Positions 24,260 through 29,094 of a stretch of 29,094 nucleotides of DNA are shown here, one piece after another (position 1 is the first letter of the stretch; every line of letters starts with the position of its first letter). Under the pieces are notes generated by a model. The model was not told where the DNA came from. It saw only the letters and a program-made list of their open reading frames with translations, and ran no database searches. The stretch covers positions 1 through 29,094 of the forward strand of contig CAJXMS010000002.1 of the NCBI GenBank assembly GCA_913056475.1. The letters run 5' to 3'. The DNA is from an uncultured Bacteroidota bacterium (GTDB lineage: Bacteria > Bacteroidota > Bacteroidia > Flavobacteriales > Schleiferiaceae). The translations under genes and the position numbers were made by a program.

Positions 24260-27200
24260 ATGCCTTTACGGAACCTCTCTTTGAAGCAAACCTTCGTTGT
24301 CCTTATCCTCACCGTGATAAGCGCAATGGGGGTTTATTACTTCTCCTTACGGTTCAACCATACCAGTCAGCAGGAAAACGTAAAACAGAGCCGGCTTATA
24401 ACCCGTCAGCTAAACCTCGTGCGGGGCATTATCAACGAGGTTCGGCTTAATTTAGAAGAAGATCGGCCCTTTACGCTCACCGAATGCCAATCCTTGAAAA
24501 ACAGAAGCCTTGAGCTGTTTCGCTATCAAGATCAATGGCTGCAAAATACGGCTGATCAAAATATTGTAATATCCCCCCAAAAACTGCAAGAACTTAGGGA
24601 GAAGGTGCTCAAAGAAGCGCGGAGTTGTAAAGGACGTGCCGCTCAGGAGCGCATGGTAAAAAGCTTAAGAGAACTCCGCGCTCCGCTCTACAAACAGTTG
24701 CTCAGTTTCTCCCGGGCAGTGGTGCAATCCAAGGAAAAAGAGTACCAAAAAAACCTCTGGGCCCTTTTAATAGTAGGCGCCGTTTTGATCACGGTAGCCA
24801 TTGTCCTAATCTTTCCGGTATTTAAACGCTGGCAGGCAGAACATGAGCAAAATAAAAAACTCCTGGCCGCCAGTAAAAAAGCCAATGAAGAGCTCAAAGC
24901 CAGTAGCCATAAACTCCAAAATACCATTGATGCCCTGGAAGCCTCCCGGCAAAAGGAAAAAGAAGCCCGGGCTGAGCTGTTTTCCCTGATGAACTTTAGT
25001 GGGCTGGAAATTTGGTCCGTCGATAAGCAGGGCGTCTTTCAAAAAGGAAATGCGCCTTTCAAAAAAGCCTTCCAGTACTGGGTGGGCTTTTACCCGGTAG
25101 AAGGGAAGTCCGAACTGATCAGCACCCTGAAGGAAAAACTTCCCCAGATAAACTGGTCATCGTTGTATGGGCAATGCTTCGAGGGAAAAGAAGTACGAGA
25201 AAACCTCCAGCTGGCAGCTACCATATTTGAGCTTTCGCTCAATCCTATCTTTGACCAAAACGGAAAAGTGACGGGGGCCGTGGGTATAGCCCAAGACATT
25301 ACCGAATCGGCCAAAGCTCGTGATCACCTCAACCAAATGAGCACCCGGCTCAATCAGGCCCTCCAAAACTCCCGACAGGGCCTGTGGGAATGGAACTTTG
25401 ATGGCGATGAAATCTATTTTGACGAAAACTTTGCTTCGCTACACCGAATAGAACCATCAGAACTGGGCGATTCACTGGATTTCTGGAAACAATACATTCA
25501 TCCTGAACACCGAGAAATCTTCCTGCGCTACATTGCCAATGCCCGTAACCCTGAAACCACCCCAGAGGCCCACTTTGACTATCAAGCCGTCTTACAGGAT
25601 GGCAGCATGCGTTGGTTTCGACTGGCCGGTAAAGTGATGCGGGAAGAGCAACAGGGAGAGGCCCTCCGCATGGTGGGCACCCTTACCGATATCCATGAAA
25701 GGAAGCAGGATGAAGAAAAACTGAAAGACCTTTTCCAAAGCGAACAAAGGCTCAACGAAGAGCTAAGCAAACGCGAAGAAGCCCTTACCGCCAGCCAGGA
25801 AGAACTCAAAAGTAAGCTGAAAGAGCTCCAGCAAACGGAAAACCGCCTCCGCCAGAGCCGCGAGCACCTGGCGCAAGTGGTAGAAAACCTCCCCGTAGGA
25901 GCCGTTCTGGTGCACGAAAACCAACTCTCAATAAACAAAAAGACGGTTCAAATTACCGGCTTTCAGAAAGAAGAAATTCAAACCGGTAGAGACTTCTTTG
26001 AAAAAATTTACCGCGGCGAATGGGAGCAAGTCCAGCGGCAGTACTACGAAACGCTTAGCTCCGGAGGTTACATTGAAGAGTTTCTCTTCCCGATTTACAC
26101 CAAGGAAGGGGAGCGGCGAATCATCGAATTTGGCGGCTACGACTACGGAGAAGGGGTCATTTGGACCCTTAATGATGTTACCGAAAAACGCCGTGCCGAA
26201 AGACAACTGGTCAAAAATGAAAAGGTGATCCGGGAACTCTACCTCATCTCTGCCAATCAGGAGCTTCCCTACCCCCAAAAAGTGGAGAAAGTTCTGGAAA
26301 TGGGCTTAGAACGCTTTAAGCAGGAAACTGGCATTCTCTCCTGGGTTAAGCCCGCAGAAAACCATTACCAAATCGACTTTTGCCAAACGAAAAACCCGCA
26401 AGTACAGATCCGCTCCGGCCATCAAACCGCCCTGGACGGCACCATGAGTAAGTACATTGTAGAAAATAATGAACCCCTGGCTTTCTACCGCCCGGAAGAT
26501 GCTCCTACCGGAGAAACCTTTGCGGTAGAAGACCTTACCATCCGCTCTTTTATCGGGGCGCCCGTGATCGCCAACGGGGAACTCTACGGAACCCTCAACT
26601 TTAACAGCGCCCAATCGGGCCGCTACCCCTTCAATGAAAGCGACAAAGACCTACTCAAACTGATGGCCCGCTGGATTGGCAGCGAAATAGAGGCCCGTCA
26701 ATGGCGGGAAAACCTTATCCAGGCCAAAGACGAAGCCGAGTCTGCCGCCCGCAGCAAAAGTGAGTTCCTGGCCACCATGAGTCACGAAATTCGTACCCCG
26801 ATGAATGGGGTCATAGGCATGACCAGTCTCTTGCTGCAAACCGAGCTTTCTGAGGATCAAATCGATTACGTCAATACCATTCGACTCAGTGGCGATACCC
26901 TCTTGTCCGTCATCAACGACATCCTCGATTTCTCCAAAATCGAAGCCGGCAATATGACCCTAGAGGAATACCCTTTCGAAATAAAACAGTGCATAGAGGA
27001 AGCCGTAGAGCTGCTGGGGAGTCGCGTCTCCGAAAAGGGGCTGGAGCTGGCTTATTTCGTAGATCCTCAAGTTCCCGCCTACGTCAAGAGTGACATCACC
27101 CGGCTGAGGCAAATACTGATCAATTTGCTCAATAACGCCCTAAAATTTACCCGACAAGGCGAAATTGAAGTTTCCGTATCTCTAAAGGAACGCTACGATA

Positions 27201-28288
27201 ACAAGGCTGTAATCCACTTTGCGGTGCGCGACACCGGCATTGGCATCTCCGAGGAAAAACAGAAAAAGCTCTTCCAGGCCTTTAGCCAGGCCGATAGCTC
27301 CACTACGCGGCAGTACGGTGGCACGGGGCTGGGCCTGGCCATTTCCAAAAAGCTAGTAGAACTCCTCGGGGGCAAAATTTGGGTGGAAAGTAAAGAAGGA
27401 CTAGGCTCCACCTTCCAATTTACCATTACAGCCACCGCCCTAGACCGGGAGCCCGCCCGCCAGAAGGAAATTGACCTCGAAAAGCTCCACGGTAAAAAAG
27501 TACTTCTGGTTGACGATAACCAAACCAACCTCAACGTCCTGGGCCGCCAGCTCAACCTCTGGGGCCTGGAAACCACCCCTTCCGAAAGTGGGAGAGAAGC
27601 CGAAAACCTACTTAACAAGGAACCTTTCGAGCTCTTGCTCATAGACTACGAAATGCCTGGACAAAACGGCCTCACCACCCTCGAACATATCCGCGTAAAT
27701 CGAAGTAATGAAGAGCTTCCCGCCATTTTGCTAAGCTCTAGCGAACCCGAGATAACCGCCCAGCAGCGAGAAAAACTGATGAAACAGTTCATGATGAAAC
27801 CGGTACGACACCGGATGCTGCTGCGCACTATAGCCCAGGCCCTTAATGCCCTGCAAGACACTTCAGATGAAGAAAGTCTGCAAAAAACCCGCCAGCTAGC
27901 CGAAGATTTCCCCCTAAACCTTCTCCTGGCCGAGGATAATGCCATAAACCAAAAACTGGGGCGCCTCACCCTCCAAAAAATGGGCTACGAACCCGATGTA
28001 GTAGCTAATGGACTCGAAGCTCTGGAAGCCGTGGAACGACAGCATTATGACCTGGTATTCATGGATATTCAGATGCCCGAGCTGGACGGCGTAAGCGCCA
28101 CCCACCGCATCCATGAAGCCCAAGGCGAAAAGCGGCCCATCATCATTGCCATGACCGCCAATGCCATGGAAGGCGACCGCGAAAAATTCCTCCAGAAAGG
28201 TATGGATGATTACGTAAGCAAACCCATCAACCTCAAGGAGATCGAACGGGTACTGCGCCAAGTATTTCGCAAAGAATATCACTCGTGA
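24260..28288 (+). CDS. Hybrid sensor histidine kinase with three PAS, one GAF and two receiver domains
   Basis: The 1342-residue sensor has TM1 (about 12-30), a helical periplasmic segment (31-164) and TM2 (about 166-187). A coiled coil is followed by PAS1 (about 240-350), PAS2 (357-480), a long coiled coil (480-537), PAS3 (537-648) and a GAF domain (660-814). HisKA carries SHEIRTP with phosphoacceptor His842. The HATPase domain (about 945-1055) has NLLNNALKF, DTGIGIS and GTGLGLAI. Receiver 1 has Asp1129 (LLIDYEMPG) and receiver 2 has Asp1269 (VFMDIQMPE), each with an acidic pair and a lysine. There is no Hpt or DNA-binding domain, so signal output must go through another protein. The periplasmic part matches no sensor family I recognise. 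It lies nine bases after lpd, and its stop overlaps the GTG of pabB. Confidence 0.95.
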   Translation: MPLRNLSLKQTFVVLILTVISAMGVYYFSLRFNHTSQQENVKQSRLITRQLNLVRGIINEVRLNLEEDRPFTLTECQSLKNRSLELFRYQDQWLQNTADQNIVISPQKLQELREKVLKEARSCKGRAAQERMVKSLRELRAPLYKQLLSFSRAVVQSKEKEYQKNLWALLIVGAVLITVAIVLIFPVFKRWQAEHEQNKKLLAASKKANEELKASSHKLQNTIDALEASRQKEKEARAELFSLMNFSGLEIWSVDKQGVFQKGNAPFKKAFQYWVGFYPVEGKSELISTLKEKLPQINWSSLYGQCFEGKEVRENLQLAATIFELSLNPIFDQNGKVTGAVGIAQDITESAKARDHLNQMSTRLNQALQNSRQGLWEWNFDGDEIYFDENFASLHRIEPSELGDSLDFWKQYIHPEHREIFLRYIANARNPETTPEAHFDYQAVLQDGSMRWFRLAGKVMREEQQGEALRMVGTLTDIHERKQDEEKLKDLFQSEQRLNEELSKREEALTASQEELKSKLKELQQTENRLRQSREHLAQVVENLPVGAVLVHENQLSINKKTVQITGFQKEEIQTGRDFFEKIYRGEWEQVQRQYYETLSSGGYIEEFLFPIYTKEGERRIIEFGGYDYGEGVIWTLNDVTEKRRAERQLVKNEKVIRELYLISANQELPYPQKVEKVLEMGLERFKQETGILSWVKPAENHYQIDFCQTKNPQVQIRSGHQTALDGTMSKYIVENNEPLAFYRPEDAPTGETFAVEDLTIRSFIGAPVIANGELYGTLNFNSAQSGRYPFNESDKDLLKLMARWIGSEIEARQWRENLIQAKDEAESAARSKSEFLATMSHEIRTPMNGVIGMTSLLLQTELSEDQIDYVNTIRLSGDTLLSVINDILDFSKIEAGNMTLEEYPFEIKQCIEEAVELLGSRVSEKGLELAYFVDPQVPAYVKSDITRLRQILINLLNNALKFTRQGEIEVSVSLKERYDNKAVIHFAVRDTGIGISEEKQKKLFQAFSQADSSTTRQYGGTGLGLAISKKLVELLGGKIWVESKEGLGSTFQFTITATALDREPARQKEIDLEKLHGKKVLLVDDNQTNLNVLGRQLNLWGLETTPSESGREAENLLNKEPFELLLIDYEMPGQNGLTTLEHIRVNRSNEELPAILLSSSEPEITAQQREKLMKQFMMKPVRHRMLLRTIAQALNALQDTSDEESLQKTRQLAEDFPLNLLLAEDNAINQKLGRLTLQKMGYEPDVVANGLEALEAVERQHYDLVFMDIQMPELDGVSATHRIHEAQGEKRPIIIAMTANAMEGDREKFLQKGMDDYVSKPINLKEIERVLRQVFRKEYHS

Positions 28289-29094
28289 GCCGTATCTACG
28301 CACAACTGGCCGGTTACCCCTTTCGCTTCCGGCTACCCGCCTCCGCAGAGGCAGCCCTACTGCCCCGTCTTATAGCCCTTGAAGCCACCGAGCCCCGCTT
28401 TGCCCTCCTGCATTCCTATGGGCACCGGGGCCCTTACAGCCGTTTCGATTGGCTCTGCGGCTGGGGCGCCCACCGCCAGCTCGATGCCGGAGACAAGCCC
28501 TTTACGCGCTTGCGCCAATTTCATCAAGAAAAACCCTCCTGGCTGCTGGGCCACCTCAGTTATGAGCTGCGCCACCAAGTAGAAAAACTCCCCGCACGGC
28601 ACCCACATACCTTTGGCCTGCCTCAGCTTAGCTTCTTTGAACCCGAAACCCTTCTCTTTCGAAGAGGAGCCCACCTGTATGTAGGTAGCCACCGCTACGC
28701 CAGCGCGGAGCAGCTACGCCAGGCACTTCCCGAGGCCGCTCCTGTAGGCGCCCCTTCCAGCTTGCCCGCATTTTCATTTGGCCAGGGGCCAAATGAGTAC
28801 CAACAAGCCGTGGAAGCCCTGCGCCAAGAACTGCAATACGGCAGTATTTATGAGGTTAACTACTGCCAGGAAGCCACCGCTAAAGGCCCCCTGGAAGCCC
28901 CCGCCCTATTCCGATACCTCGGACCACGCCATGCTGCCCCCTTTAGCGCCCTGTACCGCTGGAAGGAAGTGGACCTGCTTTGCTTCTCACCCGAACGCTA
29001 CCTCCAAAAGCAAGGCCGCCGGCTCGTTTCCCAGTTCATCAAAGGCACCGCCCCCCGCGGCCACTCTCCGGCAGAAGACCAGCGGTTACGCCAT
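28285..29094 (+). CDS. pabB: Aminodeoxychorismate synthase component I (C-terminus cut by window edge)
   Basis: PabB converts chorismate and ammonia to 4-amino-4-deoxychorismate for folate synthesis. The 270 codons to the window end include the N-terminal domain (LLGHLSYELRHQVEKL), the start of the chorismate-binding domain (GSIYEVNYCQE) and FSPERYL. They also include FIKGTAPRG, where the lysine before GT is the PabB-type residue (TrpE has alanine there). About 150 or more residues are missing at the edge. The probable start is GTG 28285, overlapping the kinase stop (GTGA), so translation is likely coupled. A perfect 10-bp inverted repeat lies in frame at 28774-28796, encoding SFGQGPNE in the linker just before the chorismate-binding domain. 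Confidence 0.93.
   Translation, partial: MSRIYAQLAGYPFRFRLPASAEAALLPRLIALEATEPRFALLHSYGHRGPYSRFDWLCGWGAHRQLDAGDKPFTRLRQFHQEKPSWLLGHLSYELRHQVEKLPARHPHTFGLPQLSFFEPETLLFRRGAHLYVGSHRYASAEQLRQALPEAAPVGAPSSLPAFSFGQGPNEYQQAVEALRQELQYGSIYEVNYCQEATAKGPLEAPALFRYLGPRHAAPFSALYRWKEVDLLCFSPERYLQKQGRRLVSQFIKGTAPRGHSPAEDQRLRH
28774..28796. repeat. Perfect 10-bp inverted repeat TCATTTGGCC-AGG-GGCCAAATGA inside pabB
   Basis: The arms (28774-28783 and 28787-28796) are fully complementary with a 3-base spacer. It is the tightest copy of the CATTTGGCC/GGCCAAATG pair in the window. It falls in the variable linker of PabB (SFGQGPNE), not in a conserved motif, so amino-acid constraint does not explain it. Confidence 0.8.

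Overview
The window is an ordinary-looking chromosomal segment of a Bacteroidota bacterium of moderate GC content. Several things support this placement: an alternative complex III start (actA-actB) next to a SPOR protein and rimP-nusA-infB; an ftsX-DUF3098-truB run; a sirtuin without the zinc cysteines; and promoter-like TAnnTTTG/TAnnTTCG boxes in front of many genes, as used by the Bacteroidota primary sigma factor. I cannot place it more finely. I see no transposase, integrase, CRISPR array, rRNA or tRNA.

Layout. 1-3904 (minus): actB (cut by the window edge) and actA, which begin the quinol-oxidising alternative complex III operon. 4186-4587 (plus): a small secreted SPOR-domain protein, separated from actA by a region holding a 19-bp inverted repeat. 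4652-9294 (minus): the translation/transcription-factor operon rimP-nusA-infB, led by a TAnnTTTG promoter and a perfect 8-bp hairpin. 9378-10109 (minus): a SIRT5-like sirtuin. 10417-13414 (plus): a compact three-gene unit of stand-alone receiver, membrane-anchored helical-repeat protein and processive family-2 glycosyltransferase, which reads as a phospho-signal-controlled exopolysaccharide module. 13823-16219 (minus): a large single-pass envelope protein of unknown function with a disordered linker and C-terminal SPOR domain. 16436-18462 (plus): ftsX, a DUF3098 membrane protein and truB. 18450-19175 (minus): an unknown two-helix membrane protein. 19318-20264 (plus): MmcQ/YjbR and DUF502 proteins, translationally coupled. 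20360-20713 (minus): a PF04020-type membrane protein. 20809-22695 (plus): an M1 metallopeptidase lipoprotein. 22853-29094 (plus): lpd, a large hybrid sensor kinase and pabB (cut by the window edge), packed as one apparent operon.

The most unexpected signal is not a gene. The 9-mer GGCCAAATG/CATTTGGCC occurs eight times, mostly as inverted pairs, in an intergenic region, inside the sirtuin gene, downstream of the DUF3098 gene and inside pabB, with a related GC-rich core in the SPOR-protein linker. By chance about 0.2 occurrences would be expected. This looks like a dispersed palindromic element or a protein-binding site family. The best candidate for a poorly described protein system is the receiver/HEAT-like/GT2 module at 10417-13414.
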